Shown: one piece after another, positions 1 to 8,822 of the stretch | Layout of the letters: each line of letters starts with the position of its first letter | Numbering within the stretch: the stretch's first letter is position 1 | Translations under genes and position numbers: made by a program | The notes under the pieces: model-generated | What the model was told of the DNA's origin: nothing | Database searches by the model: none | The model's input: only the letters and a program-made list of their open reading frames with translations | Assembly: GCF_000428945.1 (NCBI RefSeq) | Contig: NZ_AUAX01000016.1 | Location: 62,001-126,000 of the forward strand | Source: Hamadaea tsunoensis DSM 44101 | GTDB taxonomy: Bacteria; Actinomycetota; Actinomycetes; Mycobacteriales; Micromonosporaceae | DNA: 64,000 nt | Direction of reading: 5' to 3'

Positions 1-243
1 CGTTTCTGGCCCTCTCTCGCTCAAGGCTTAAACGGGCGACTCCCCGAGAGATAACCCGCTGTCGCGGAGATGGTCATCGGCCTGGGCGCACCGACCCACG
101 TAATCCGACTTGAGGCCCGTATCCCGATTCCATCTCGCGGGACGGAAACCGGAAAACGGGGCAGGTATCTCCGTCTGGCCATCGATCGACCGGCGGGCCG
201 AGAAGAATCATCTGTCTGCCTGCCGGGCGTTGGGAGGAAACCC

Positions 244-1731
244 ATGGACACCACGACACAGGCCACTGCGGCCGGCGTACCACTGTCGGAGTATCCGCGT
301 CGCTGGCTGGCGCTGGCGGTGATCGCCATGGCGCAGCTCATGGTCATCCTCGACGCCACGATCGTCAATGTCGCGCTGCCGCAGGCCCAGGCCGACCTGG
401 GGATCAGCGACCCGGACCGGCAGTGGGTGGTGACCGCCTACACATTGACCTTCGGCGGGTTCCTGCTGCTCGGCGGGCGCATCGCGGACTACTGGGGCCG
501 CAAGCGGACCTTCATGGCCGGCGCGCTGGGCTTCGCCCTGGCGTCCGGCCTCGGCGGTCTGGCGCAGCACGGCGCCACCCTCTTCGCCGCGCGCGCCCTG
601 CAGGGTGCGTTCGGCGCGCTGCTCGCGCCGGCCAGCCTCGCCCTGCTCACCGTGCTCTTCACCGAGGTACGCGAGCGGGCGAAGGCGTTCGCCGTCTACG
701 GCGCCATCGCCGGCGGCGGGGCGGCGGTGGGCCTGCTGCTCGGCGGCATCCTGACCGAGTACGCGAACTGGCGCTGGTGCCTGCTCGTCAACATCCCGAT
801 CGCGCTGATCGCCATGTTCGCGGCCGTGAGCCTGGTACCGGAGAGCAAGGCGCACGGCAACACGAGCTTCGACGTCCCCGGGGCGATCGTCGTGACGCTC
901 GGCCTCGCCTCGGTCGTCTACGGCTTCACGAAGGCCGCCACCGACGGCTGGCATGCCCCGGTGACGCTCGGCTTCCTCCTCGGCGGTCTGCTCCTCGTGG
1001 CCGTCTTCGTCCTGTTGCAGACACGCGTACGCAATCCGTTGCTGCCGCTGCGGATCGTCCTGGACCGCAACCGCGGTGGGGCGTACCTCGGCAGCCTGCT
1101 CACCGGGGCCGGACTCTTCGGCTCGTTCCTGTTCATGACCTTCTACTTCCAGCGCACCCTGGGCTACTCGCCGATGCGGGCGGGCCTGTCGGCGCTGCCG
1201 GTGAGCGGCGGCGTCTTCATAGCCGCCGCCGCGGCGAGCCAGCTCGTGCCGAAGATCGGCCCGAAGCCCATCATGGTGACCGGAGGCGTCCTCGCGACCG
1301 GCGCGCTGCTGTGGCTGACCCAGATCGGCCTGTACACCAGCTACTGGACACACGTCCTGCCCGCGCAGATCGTGCTCGGCATCGGCCTCGGGGCGATCTT
1401 CGTGCCGCTGTCGAGCCTCGCGCTCATCGGTGTCGCCGACCACGACGCGGGCGCGGCGAGCGCCACCCTCAACGCGACCCAGCAGGTCGGCGGCTCGCTC
1501 GGCACCGCTCTGCTCAATACGCTCTTCATCTCGGCGGTCACCGCGTACGCGACGTCGCACGCGCGCAGCATGCCCGATCCGCGCCAGCTGCAGGCCGAGG
1601 CGGCCGTGCACGGTTACACGGTCGCCTTCTTCTGGTCCGCCGTCCTGCTCGCGGTCGCAACAGTGATCATGGCCGTGCTGGTGAAGGCCCACAAACGCGA
1701 CCTGCCCGCCCAAGGCGCCGGTCCGACGTGA
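244..1731 (+). CDS. MFS drug exporter, DHA2 (EmrB/QacA) family
   Basis: 495-residue integral membrane protein, probably a 14-helix proton-coupled exporter of hydrophobic compounds. The first helix ends with the DHA2 hallmark LDATIVNVALP (about residues 37-47), and the loop between helices 2 and 3 holds the motif A variant GGRIADYWGRKR (about 75-86). Length is normal for the family. The ATG at 244 was chosen because GGGAGGAAA lies 5 bases upstream; the reading frame stays open further upstream without a good ribosome site. It is convergent with the ArsR gene that follows. The substrate cannot be told from sequence. Confidence 0.9.
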   Translation: MDTTTQATAAGVPLSEYPRRWLALAVIAMAQLMVILDATIVNVALPQAQADLGISDPDRQWVVTAYTLTFGGFLLLGGRIADYWGRKRTFMAGALGFALASGLGGLAQHGATLFAARALQGAFGALLAPASLALLTVLFTEVRERAKAFAVYGAIAGGGAAVGLLLGGILTEYANWRWCLLVNIPIALIAMFAAVSLVPESKAHGNTSFDVPGAIVVTLGLASVVYGFTKAATDGWHAPVTLGFLLGGLLLVAVFVLLQTRVRNPLLPLRIVLDRNRGGAYLGSLLTGAGLFGSFLFMTFYFQRTLGYSPMRAGLSALPVSGGVFIAAAAASQLVPKIGPKPIMVTGGVLATGALLWLTQIGLYTSYWTHVLPAQIVLGIGLGAIFVPLSSLALIGVADHDAGAASATLNATQQVGGSLGTALLNTLFISAVTAYATSHARSMPDPRQLQAEAAVHGYTVAFFWSAVLLAVATVIMAVLVKAHKRDLPAQGAGPT

Positions 1732-1766
1732 TGTCCGGCTGTATGCGGGCTTGGGGGCACTCTGCG

Positions 1767-2120
1767 TCATGCAGTTGAGGCGGACGCTTTCTCGGCGGCA
1801 CGGGCAGGTTCGCGTTCGCGGAGCATGTTCAGCAATCCGGGAAAGCGCTGATCCACGTCGCCGTAACGCAGCGTCATCAGCCGGCGGATGCCGTCGACGC
1901 GCGTACGGATCAGGCCGGCGTCGCGCAGCACCTTGATGTGGTGCGACAGCGTCGACTTCCCGATGGTGACGCCGGTGTTCTTGAGGATGTCGCTGCCGCA
2001 CGTCCAGTCCCCGGCGGTGTCGAGGGCGCGCACGAGCGTGAGCCGCACCGGGTCGGCGAGCGCGCTGAGGACGACGTCGATCGTCACGGTCTCGATGGCG
2101 GGTTCGATCACCTCGGTCAC
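1767..2120 (-). CDS. ArsR-family winged-helix repressor
   Basis: 117 residues. The protein opens with the typical ALADPVRLTLVRAL helix (about 20-33), followed by a recognition segment GKSTLSHHIKVLRDAGLI (about 54-71) and the wing RTRVDGIRR. It lacks the ELCVCDL metal-binding motif of arsenic and cadmium sensors and has a single Cys (C41), so it is more likely a redox or ligand sensor than a metal sensor. It is divergent from the quinone oxidoreductase 98 bp away, with repeated operator-like sequence in the shared promoter, so it probably represses both genes. Relatives often sit beside oxidoreductases or MFS pumps, and both neighbour it here. Confidence 0.9.
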   Translation of the reverse strand: MTEVIEPAIETVTIDVVLSALADPVRLTLVRALDTAGDWTCGSDILKNTGVTIGKSTLSHHIKVLRDAGLIRTRVDGIRRLMTLRYGDVDQRFPGLLNMLREREPARAAEKASASTA

Positions 2121-2162
2121 GAGACGAAGCCTAGCCGGATCTTGCGAAAAGTTCGACTCTCG

Positions 2163-2207
2163 TCGTACTGTACGACACAGCTCGAACAGTACGATACAGA
2201 TCGAACA
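2163..2207. promoter_or_regulatory. Operator-like palindrome plus tandem 19-bp repeats in ArsR/oxidoreductase divergon
   Basis: TCGTAC-T-GTACGA (2163-2175) is a perfect 13-bp palindrome. Overlapping it, a 19-bp sequence of the form GTACGAyACAGmTCGAACA occurs twice head to tail (2170-2188 and 2189-2207) with 17 of 19 matches. Both lie between the divergent ArsR gene and the oxidoreductase start at 2219. Two sites 19 bp apart, about two helical turns, would place dimers on one face of the DNA. Binding by the adjacent ArsR protein is inference. Confidence 0.6.
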
Positions 2208-2218
2208 TTGGACGGATC

Positions 2219-3238
2219 ATGAAGGCGATCATCTACCGCGACAACGGCGGCCCCGATGTACTCCAGCTCGTCGAGCGGGACCGGCCGGAGCCCGGACCCG
2301 GCGAAGTCCGCGTCAGGGTTGCCGTGTCCGGGGTCAACCCGACCGACTGGCAGGCCCGCTCCGGCAGAGCCCACCGCAAGCTGTTCGCGGAGATCACCCC
2401 GCACCTCGACGGCGCCGGCGTGGTCGACGCCGTCGGTGACGGGGTCGACCCGGGTCGGATCGGTCAGCGTGTGTGGGTGTTCATGGCCGCCGCCGGGCGG
2501 CCCACCGGCACCGCCGCCGAGTTCACCGTCGTGCCCGCCGATCAGGCTGTACCACTCCCCGACGATGCCGGTTTCGACGTCGGCGCGTCGCTCGGCGTCC
2601 CCGCGCTCACCGCACACCGCGCACTCACCGTTGCCGAGGACGGGCCACGCCGCCTGTCCCCCGGCGTACTCGACGGCAAGGTGGTGCTCGCCGCCGGCGG
2701 GGCCGGCGCGGTCGGCCACGCGGTGATCCAGCTCGCCCGATGGGCCGGTGCCACCGTCATCGGCACGGTCAGCAGCCCGGAGAAGGCGAAGCTGGCCGCC
2801 GCAGCCGGTGCCCACCACACGATCAACTACCGCGAGGGCGACCCGGCCGCCGCCATCCGTGCGGTCGCCCCGGACGGTGTCGACATCATCGCCGAGGTGG
2901 CACTGGGCGCGAACCTGACCCTGGACCTGGCCGTGCTGCGTACGCGCGGCACGATCGCGACGTACGCCAACGAGGGCGGACAGGCGGTCGAGCTGAACGT
3001 CGGGCAGAACATGGTGCTGAACAGCCGCTTGCAGTTCCTGGTGCTCTACACGGCCGGCCCGCAGGCGCGCGCCGCAGCCGTCGAGGACGTCGCCGCCGCG
3101 GTCCGCGACGGTGCCCTGCCGGTCGGCGAGCAGCACGGCCTGCCACTACATCGATTCCCGCTGCACCGCACCGCCGACGCCCACCGAGCGGTGGAGACCG
3201 GCGTGGTCGGCAAGGTCCTGGTGGACATCACATCCTGA
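2219..3238 (+). CDS. NADPH:quinone oxidoreductase, MDR superfamily
   Basis: 339-residue soluble medium-chain dehydrogenase/reductase of the zinc-free quinone reductase branch. The N-terminal GroES-like domain has VAVSGVNPTDWQ (about 34-45). The Rossmann domain has AAGGAGAVGHAVIQLA (about 159-174), fitting NADPH binding. The catalytic and structural zinc cysteines of alcohol dehydrogenases are absent. The expected reaction is NADPH-dependent reduction of quinones or enones. The start is an ATG at 2219 just after the repeated operator; no strong ribosome site is visible, so translation may be leaderless. Likely regulated by the divergent ArsR protein. Confidence 0.9.
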   Translation: MKAIIYRDNGGPDVLQLVERDRPEPGPGEVRVRVAVSGVNPTDWQARSGRAHRKLFAEITPHLDGAGVVDAVGDGVDPGRIGQRVWVFMAAAGRPTGTAAEFTVVPADQAVPLPDDAGFDVGASLGVPALTAHRALTVAEDGPRRLSPGVLDGKVVLAAGGAGAVGHAVIQLARWAGATVIGTVSSPEKAKLAAAAGAHHTINYREGDPAAAIRAVAPDGVDIIAEVALGANLTLDLAVLRTRGTIATYANEGGQAVELNVGQNMVLNSRLQFLVLYTAGPQARAAAVEDVAAAVRDGALPVGEQHGLPLHRFPLHRTADAHRAVETGVVGKVLVDITS

Positions 3239-3404
3239 AGCTGGTGCAGGCGATGACCAAGGAGCCGACGATCGCCGAAGCGTCGCTCCGTCACCTCGTC
3301 GTGCGACTCGGCGTCCGCGCCGGAGAAGCACGGCCGAGGCACGGCGCATGACCCACGGGGGACGGTGCAGCGCCCTCCCTCGACCGGTGCCGGCGAGACG
3401 TTCG

Positions 3405-3695
3405 TCAGAGCGGCTTGAACCGATCCTCAACCATCCATTCTGGACCGAGTTCGACCCGCAGCCGCTCCAGCAGCGCCCTGGCGTCCGCGTTGAACCGCGC
3501 ACACTCCGCCCGGCTCCACGGACCGGGGTCGGGCGGATAGTCCCAGTTCAGCGATGTGTCGAAGCGGGCAACGAGAGTATCGACGGCCCGCCGCAGATCT
3601 TCGCTCACCGGTAGGTCGCCGGTTTCCCACGGGCCGTCCTCGCCCCACAGCAGGCACCCCGAACCGGCGTCGAAGAAGAAGCGCGCCTCGATCAC
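3405..3695 (-). CDS. Hypothetical protein, 96 aa
   Basis: Small acidic protein starting with GTG. It begins with a beta-like stretch IEARFFFDAGSGCLLWGED, then helices rich in charged residues. No signal peptide, membrane segment or catalytic motif is seen. Codon usage, with third positions nearly all G or C, supports a real gene. It is convergent with the oxidoreductase and has its start 52 bp from the divergent HD-domain gene. Such small proteins of unknown role are common beside housekeeping genes in actinobacteria; I assign no function. Confidence 0.6.
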   Translation of the reverse strand: MIEARFFFDAGSGCLLWGEDGPWETGDLPVSEDLRRAVDTLVARFDTSLNWDYPPDPGPWSRAECARFNADARALLERLRVELGPEWMVEDRFKPL

Positions 3696-3747
3696 CTCGA
3701 CAGTGTCTCTCCGAGGTCAACCGCGATACGCGGCTACCCTGGGGCGC

Positions 3748-4335
3748 GTGGCTCAAGATCTGCTCGACCGGGCGCTCACCGACGAGGTCCCCCTGCGGTC
3801 ATTGCCGTCCGACGTCGCCGATCTGCTGCGTCGGGTGGGCGCCCCGCCGCGGCTGGCGGCCCACCTGCGGGCCGTGCACGATGTCGCCGGGCAGCTCACG
3901 GATGCGATCGCAGTGATGTACCCGGCGCTGCCGTTCGACCGGGACGAGGTGCTGTTCGGCGCGGCCACGCACGACGTCGGCAAGACGATCCACACCGCCG
4001 AACTGTCGGCGCCCGGCCACCAGCACGAGCAGGCGGGCTACCGGCTTCTGGTCGAGCAGGGCGTCAGCGGCTGGCTGGCGAGGTTCGCGGCCAGTCACAG
4101 TTCGTGGACGGCCCCCGACATCAGCACGGAGGAGTTGCTCGTCAGCCTCGCCGACAAGATCTGGAAGGCCCAGCGGGTGCCGGACCTCGAAGACCGGATC
4201 AGCCAGCACATCCGGGCGTACTCCGACGAGCTGCCCTGGGAGGTCTTCATGAAGCTCGACGACCTCCTCACCCGGATCGCCCAGGACGCGGACGCGAGGC
4301 TCGCCTTCCAGAACCGCCACCCTGTCAATGCCTGA
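3748..4335 (+). CDS. HD-domain phosphohydrolase
   Basis: 195 residues. The HD metal site can be read in order: His in RAVHDVAG (about 43), the adjacent His-Asp in THDVGK (about 74-79), and the distal Asp in LADKIWK (about 138). The spacing fits metal-dependent phosphohydrolases of the HD superfamily that act on nucleotides or phosphoesters; the substrate is unknown. The GTG at 3748 is chosen because conserved sequence starts there, although the frame remains open upstream into the antisense gene at 3405-3695. The stop is followed within 13 bp by the dispersed element at 4348. Confidence 0.8.
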   Translation: MAQDLLDRALTDEVPLRSLPSDVADLLRRVGAPPRLAAHLRAVHDVAGQLTDAIAVMYPALPFDRDEVLFGAATHDVGKTIHTAELSAPGHQHEQAGYRLLVEQGVSGWLARFAASHSSWTAPDISTEELLVSLADKIWKAQRVPDLEDRISQHIRAYSDELPWEVFMKLDDLLTRIAQDADARLAFQNRHPVNA

Positions 4336-4347
4336 TCCCCTAAAGTC

Positions 4348-4523
4348 AAGATCGTTTTGTCCCGGGTTCGTCGATCTCACCTCCGCTCCTCCCGCGGGAG
4401 ACCGTTCCGCCCCTATCGCTGCGCTCCGGGGACTCCACTGCCAGCACAGTGGGGCGACGCATCGTTCACCGTCATTCGGTCACGGTTTCGCCCTTCACCC
4501 CCAGCCTTTGTCGCGACTGTCCG
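4348..4523 (+). repeat. Dispersed structured element (CCCGGGTTCG family), copy A
   Basis: One of four copies in this window (with 5067-5230, 49533-49673, 55744-55890). The order is: AAGATC leader, CCCGGGTTCGTCGATCTC, ACCTCCGCTCCT, the palindrome CTCCCGCGGGAG, a short hairpin with CCCC/GGGG stem, CTCCACTGCCA, a GGGCGACGCATC box, then a GGTCACGGTTTCGCCC region. No open frame is conserved between copies. This copy lies just downstream of the HD-domain gene in the same orientation and faces copy B. Confidence 0.7.
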
Positions 4524-4544
4524 GTATGCGCACGGGTGCATCGG

Positions 4545-4705
4545 CGACGAGGTGATCGTTTGCGGCTGGGGTGTGAATATCGCCGCCCAGTGCATGATCG
4601 TTTACGGTTCCCGGGCGCGTTGACCGGCTCCGGCTGCACCTGACGCGTCATCGATCATGCAGATCGGGCGGGATTTACACCCCAGCCGCGAACGATCACC
4701 TCGTC
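4545..4705. repeat. Imperfect inverted repeat in gene-free island
   Basis: The left arm (4545-4600) and right arm (4652-4705) are imperfect inverted copies. Key matching blocks are GACGAGGTGATCGTT, GCGGCTGGGGTGT and GCATGATCG. A shorter related stretch recurs at 4898-4931 (ATTACATCCCC, AACGATCA). Together with copies A and B these make up most of the 4336-5251 gap. No credible coding frame is present in that 916-bp stretch. Confidence 0.65.
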
Positions 4706-4967
4706 AGCGACCTCGCTCCCACCAGACGGAAGAGCGTTCCCGCATCACGGACTCCGGCCGCAGACCGGACGGCTCGGGCGTGATCCACAGCGATACTGAT
4801 GCCAAACAAGCCCCACGCCCATGATCCAAAACGGTTCGGATGCAGGAAACCGGCCCCAGTGACATCTCGGCCGCGATGGATCAAGGGAGCGGCCCCGAAA
4901 TTACATCCCCATCGCAAACGATCATCGGCAGCCCGACCCGGCGCCGCCATACCGGCCAGGCGGTCGA

Positions 4968-5035
4968 CGATCTTGCGCGAATGTCCGGGCGCTTAGGGCA
5001 TACCGGACGAAATTCGGGGCATTCGCGCAAGATCG
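4968..5035. repeat. 16-bp perfect inverted repeat with nested arms
   Basis: CGATCTTGCGCGAATG (4968-4983) is mirrored exactly by CATTCGCGCAAGATCG (5020-5035). Inside the loop, TCCGG (4984-4988) pairs with CCGGA. It could form a long cruciform or hairpin. It sits between the two facing copies of the dispersed element, in sequence with no gene. Confidence 0.65.
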
Positions 5036-5066
5036 CCGGAGGCGGGCCGTACCCCCGCCCACAAGT

Positions 5067-5230
5067 CGGACAGTCGCGACAAAGGTCGGGGGGCGAAGGG
5101 CGAAACCGTGACCGAACGACGGTGAACGATGCGTCGCCCCACTCAGGTGGCAGTGGAGGCGCCCCGCGCCGGAACGGTCTCCCGCGCGAGGAGCGGAGGT
5201 GAGATCGACGAACCCGGGAAATAAAGATCT
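5067..5230 (-). repeat. Dispersed structured element (CCCGGGTTCG family), copy B
   Basis: Reverse-orientation copy that matches copy A over its whole length, including the distal GTCGCGACTGTCCG block that copies C and D lack. Its internal hairpin is GGCGC-GGG-GCGCC, different in sequence from copy A but still paired. It begins 21 bp after the stop of the VWA gene and in the same direction as that gene. Confidence 0.7.
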
Positions 5231-5251
5231 AAAAAGATCTTGAAGTGAGGA

Positions 5252-7180
5252 CTACCTCCCCCGCCGTGCCCGGATGTAGTCGGAGATGACGTACCGCCCG
5301 AGATCCTCCGCCGATGGAGTGAACACTCGTCCCCCGCTGCGCCGGGCGATCGCGTCGACGAAGCGCCGCAGCCCCGGATCCTCCCCCAGCATGAAGAGGT
5401 TGAGCGACGCCCCGTACCGGGTCAGGTGGTCGACCTCGACGACGGTGGCCTCGATCGTCTCGCGTACCGGCGGCCAGGAGAAGTACGGGCCGTCGGGCGT
5501 GTTGTGCGAGGTCGGCTCGCCGTCGGTGACCACCAGGACGACCGGTTCCCCGTCGGAGTGCTTGCGCAGGTGGCGGCCGGCGAGCTGGAGGGCGTGCTGG
5601 AGGTTGGTGCCCTTGTCCCAGTCGGGTTCGGCGCCCGCGAGTTCGACGTCGGTCATGGTGGCGGCGCTGCGGCCGAAGCCGATGATCTGCAGTGCGTCCT
5701 GCGGGTAGCGGGTGGCGATGAGGTGGGCGAGGGCGAGCGCGGTCTGCTTCATCGGGCCCCACCGGTCTTCGAGGACCATCGAGACCGACAGGTCGACGCA
5801 CAGGGCCACCGCCGCGGAGGTGCGTCGTTCGGTTTCGACGACCTCGAAGTCATCGACCTCCAGGCGTACGGGGGTGTGCGGGCCGTTGCGCAGGACCGCG
5901 CGCGAGACCGTGCGGACGACGTCGAGCGGCTGCGTGTCACCGAACTGCCACGGCCGCGAAGCGCCCGTGATCTCCCCCGCGGCCCCGGCCATCGCCAGGT
6001 CGTGCTGTCCCTGCCGGCCGCGGCCCAGGTCTGCGAAGATCGAGTTCAATGCCGTGCCGCCGAGCCTGCGCAAGGCCTTGGGGCTCAACGTCAGCCCTTC
6101 GCCGGTACGCGTCACCCAGCCCTGCCGCCGCAGTTCCCGTTCGAGTTCCTGGAGCCGGCGGACGTCTTCGGCGGCCTGATTCCCGAGCGTACGCTCGACG
6201 GCCTCGACGTCGACGTCGTCGAGTGTCGCACCTGGACGGTCCTGGCCGAGCTGGTCGAGGAGGGCGTCGAGGTCGCTGATCTCTTCGAGGGCGCCGGTCG
6301 CCTGCCCGTAGCCGAGTTCGGCGTTGCCCCGGGTCTGCACGGCGCCGCCCCAGGACAGGCCCGGTCGCAGGGCGCGCAGGTTGTCGCCGAGTTCGGCCAT
6401 CTCCGAGCCGAGCGGCCCCTGGAAGGCCTGGTCCATGAGGTCGGCGAGTTCCTGGCGCTGGCGTTCGGACAGCGAGCGCATCAGCCGCTCGCCGGCCGCG
6501 AACCGGCGGCCGAGGACGTCGATGAGTTCGTCGACGTTCTGCGGGTTCTCCGGGAAGTAGTCGCCGTGCTTGTTCATGAAGTCGGCGAACCGGTCGGTGA
6601 CGTCCTCGTTGCGGGCGTGCCGGGCCAGCAGGTCGTTGAGGTCGTGCATCATGCCGGCCATCGCCTCGCGGGCGGCCGGGTCCGACGCGGCTTCCTTCAT
6701 CCCCCGGAACCGCTGTTCCATCACGTCCTGGCGCAGGCCGTCGAGGATCTGGTTGTACAGGGCGGCTGCCTCGGGGCTCTCCCACCGGTAGCCTTCGAGC
6801 TCGCGTACGGCTTGGGCGGTGGAGCGGGGCAGGTTGTCCAGCATCGACCGGGCGAAGTCCGCGTCCATGTCCGTACGCGGCGCCAGCGCGTCCCGTTCCG
6901 TCGCGACGGCCTGGTCGAGCAGGTGCTGCGCGCGGGTCACGGCACCGCCGAGGTTGCCCCGGCGCAGGGCTTCGCGGCGGGCCCGCATCGCCCGGGCGGT
7001 CAGCTCGTCGAGGCCCCGCCGGCCGTCCGGGCCCCGGCGGAGCAGATCGTTGAGCGCGTCGCGTACGCCGCGGCCGGCCAGCACGTCCCGGCCGACCTGG
7101 TCGACGGCGGCCCGGACGTCGTAGGGGGCGGCCAGCGGATCGGGGCCGCCGTCCCAGGCGCCGTAACGGTTGCGGCTCAC
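5252..7180 (-). CDS. VWA-domain protein, partner of a MoxR-type ATPase
   Basis: 642 residues. The C-terminal third is a von Willebrand A domain with the metal-site motif CVDLSVSM (D-x-S-x-S, about residue 450) and later TDGEPT. The N-terminal two thirds are helical and charged with no membrane segment. The start GTG overlaps the stop of the upstream ATPase gene by four bases (GTGA), so the two are translationally coupled. MoxR-type AAA plus VWA pairs act as chaperone or metal-insertion machines; the client here is unknown. The last codons run up to the dispersed element copy B. Confidence 0.85.
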   Translation of the reverse strand: MSRNRYGAWDGGPDPLAAPYDVRAAVDQVGRDVLAGRGVRDALNDLLRRGPDGRRGLDELTARAMRARREALRRGNLGGAVTRAQHLLDQAVATERDALAPRTDMDADFARSMLDNLPRSTAQAVRELEGYRWESPEAAALYNQILDGLRQDVMEQRFRGMKEAASDPAAREAMAGMMHDLNDLLARHARNEDVTDRFADFMNKHGDYFPENPQNVDELIDVLGRRFAAGERLMRSLSERQRQELADLMDQAFQGPLGSEMAELGDNLRALRPGLSWGGAVQTRGNAELGYGQATGALEEISDLDALLDQLGQDRPGATLDDVDVEAVERTLGNQAAEDVRRLQELERELRRQGWVTRTGEGLTLSPKALRRLGGTALNSIFADLGRGRQGQHDLAMAGAAGEITGASRPWQFGDTQPLDVVRTVSRAVLRNGPHTPVRLEVDDFEVVETERRTSAAVALCVDLSVSMVLEDRWGPMKQTALALAHLIATRYPQDALQIIGFGRSAATMTDVELAGAEPDWDKGTNLQHALQLAGRHLRKHSDGEPVVLVVTDGEPTSHNTPDGPYFSWPPVRETIEATVVEVDHLTRYGASLNLFMLGEDPGLRRFVDAIARRSGGRVFTPSAEDLGRYVISDYIRARRGR

Positions 7181-8583
7181 TCCCGGCTCCCGTAGAGGGT
7201 GCGGCCCTCGTCGGTGGTGGCCTTCGACATGCGGCGGGTCAGATGCAGCCCTTCGAGCACGAACTCGACCCCGGAGGCGGCCTCGCCCGGCGTGGGCGCG
7301 TCGCCGATGCCGAGCCGGTCGAGCACCTTGGCCAGGCCGGGGACGGTGCCGATCTGGCGCAGCACGTCGGCGGCCGGGACCAGTTCGCCGGTCTCGATGA
7401 TGTCGCCTTCGGCGACCCGGTCCACGAAACCGGACAGGTCCAGGCCCGCCAGGCGGGCGCGGAAGGTCTCGGCGGTCGCGACCCGCAGCAGGTGGCCGAG
7501 GATCTCGATCTCGCGGCCCTCCTCGCCGCTCTCGAACTCGACCTTGCCGCGCAGGGTGCTGGTCACGGACACGGTGTCCCCGATCCGCGCGACCGGGTCG
7601 GCCTCGTTGAGCAGGCCGGACCGGCGCAGCGCGGCGGCGGCGACCGTCTCGGCGGCGGCGATGGCGAACCGGGCCGAGACGCCGCTGCGCGAGTCGACCG
7701 ACGGGGACTCGCGTACGCCGCGGGCGAACCGGGCCAGCACCTCGATCAGGTGTCCGGGCAGGGCGGCGACGAGGTCGGCCTCCTGCTGGATCAGGTCCAT
7801 CTCGAGTTCGAGGTCCAGCGGGTAGTGGGTGCGGATCTCGGCGCCGAAGCGGTCCTTGAGCGGGGTGATGATCCGGCCCCGGTTGGTGTAGTCCTCCGGG
7901 TTGGCGCTGGCCACCAGCAGGATGTCCAGCGGCAGCCGCAGCCGGTAGCCGCGTACCTGGATGTCGCGCTCCTCCAGCACGTTGAGCAGGCTGACCTGGA
8001 TCCGCTCGGCCAGGTCGGGCAGCTCGTTGACGGCGAAGACCCCGCGGTTGGCCCGCGGCACGAGTCCGAAGTGGATGGTCTCCGGGTCGCCGAGCGTACG
8101 CCCCTGGGCGACCTTGATCGGGTCCACGTCGCCGATGAGGTCGCCGACGCTCGTGTCCGGGGTGGCGAGCTTCTCGGCGTACCGCTCGTCGCGGTGCAGC
8201 CACGAGATGGGCTGCAGGTCGCCGGCCTCGGCGGCCGCGCGGCGGGCGGCGGGCGTGATGGGGTGCAGCGGGTGCTCGTTGAGCTCGGAGCCGGGCAGGA
8301 CCGGGGTCCACTCGTCGAGCAGGCCGACCAGGGTGCGGATCAGGCGGGTCTTGCCCTGGCCGCGCTCGCCCAGCAGCACCATGTCGTGGCCGGCCAGGAT
8401 GGCCCGCTCGACCTCGGGCAGCACGGTGTCGTCGTAGCCGACCACACCGGGGAATCGGGGCTCGCCCGTACGCATCCGGGCCAGCAGGTTCTCGCGCAGC
8501 TCTACCTTGACCGGCCGGTACCGGTGCCCGGCCGCCCGCAGTTCGCCGACCGTCGCGGGTCGGCCTTCCGGCGTGATCGTCAC
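7177..8583 (-). CDS. MoxR/ChlI-like AAA+ ATPase
   Basis: 468 residues. The Walker A motif is LLGERGQGKTRLIRTL (about 70-85). The Walker B and lid region includes GVFAVNELPDLAERIQ and VLEERDIQVRGYRLRLPLDILLVASANPEDYTNRGRI, typical of magnesium-chelatase-like and MoxR ATPases, where the ring insert and sensor Asn are well kept. It is the first gene of a two-gene operon with the VWA protein. It probably remodels or loads a target protein with help from its VWA partner. Confidence 0.85.
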   Translation of the reverse strand: MTITPEGRPATVGELRAAGHRYRPVKVELRENLLARMRTGEPRFPGVVGYDDTVLPEVERAILAGHDMVLLGERGQGKTRLIRTLVGLLDEWTPVLPGSELNEHPLHPITPAARRAAAEAGDLQPISWLHRDERYAEKLATPDTSVGDLIGDVDPIKVAQGRTLGDPETIHFGLVPRANRGVFAVNELPDLAERIQVSLLNVLEERDIQVRGYRLRLPLDILLVASANPEDYTNRGRIITPLKDRFGAEIRTHYPLDLELEMDLIQQEADLVAALPGHLIEVLARFARGVRESPSVDSRSGVSARFAIAAAETVAAAALRRSGLLNEADPVARIGDTVSVTSTLRGKVEFESGEEGREIEILGHLLRVATAETFRARLAGLDLSGFVDRVAEGDIIETGELVPAADVLRQIGTVPGLAKVLDRLGIGDAPTPGEAASGVEFVLEGLHLTRRMSKATTDEGRTLYGSRE

Positions 8584-8697
8584 CCTCGCACGCTAACTCG
8601 GTTCAGCGGCCTGCGGCACCTCTGATGAGCAGTTGTGTGAGCAGTTGTGCTGAGAGCGTCAATCGTTCATCCCCTGAGAATTCGCTCGACACCGCCC

Positions 8698-8778
8698 CAA
8701 GATCCCGCTTGGATCAGGAAAACCACCCGGATCATGGGCCATGATCACGTGGCGATCCCTGATCCGAGCGGGATCTTG
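8698..8778 (+). repeat. 81-bp palindromic element, copy 1
   Basis: Outer arms of about 21 bp (one mismatch) enclose an inner stem GATCATGG-G-CCATGATC. Compared with the other copies both sides of the inner stem changed together (A to G and T to C), so pairing is kept. It lies between the MoxR gene start and the 3' end of the CBM gene. A 14-bp tandem duplication GGCTCGATCTTGAC (8781-8808) abuts its right end. Confidence 0.75.
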
Positions 8779-8822
8779 AGGGCTCGATCTTGACGGCTCG
8801 ATCTTGACGGCCGGACCGCGGG

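Noticed and set aside
208-2001. 597-codon open frame on the minus strand over the MFS gene
   Set aside because: Arg/His-rich, low-complexity translation typical of antisense frames in high-GC DNA; the plus-strand MFS frame has clear family motifs.
4336-5251. Small open frames in the gene-free island
   Set aside because: None has a ribosome site or codon bias, and the sequence is accounted for by inverted repeats.
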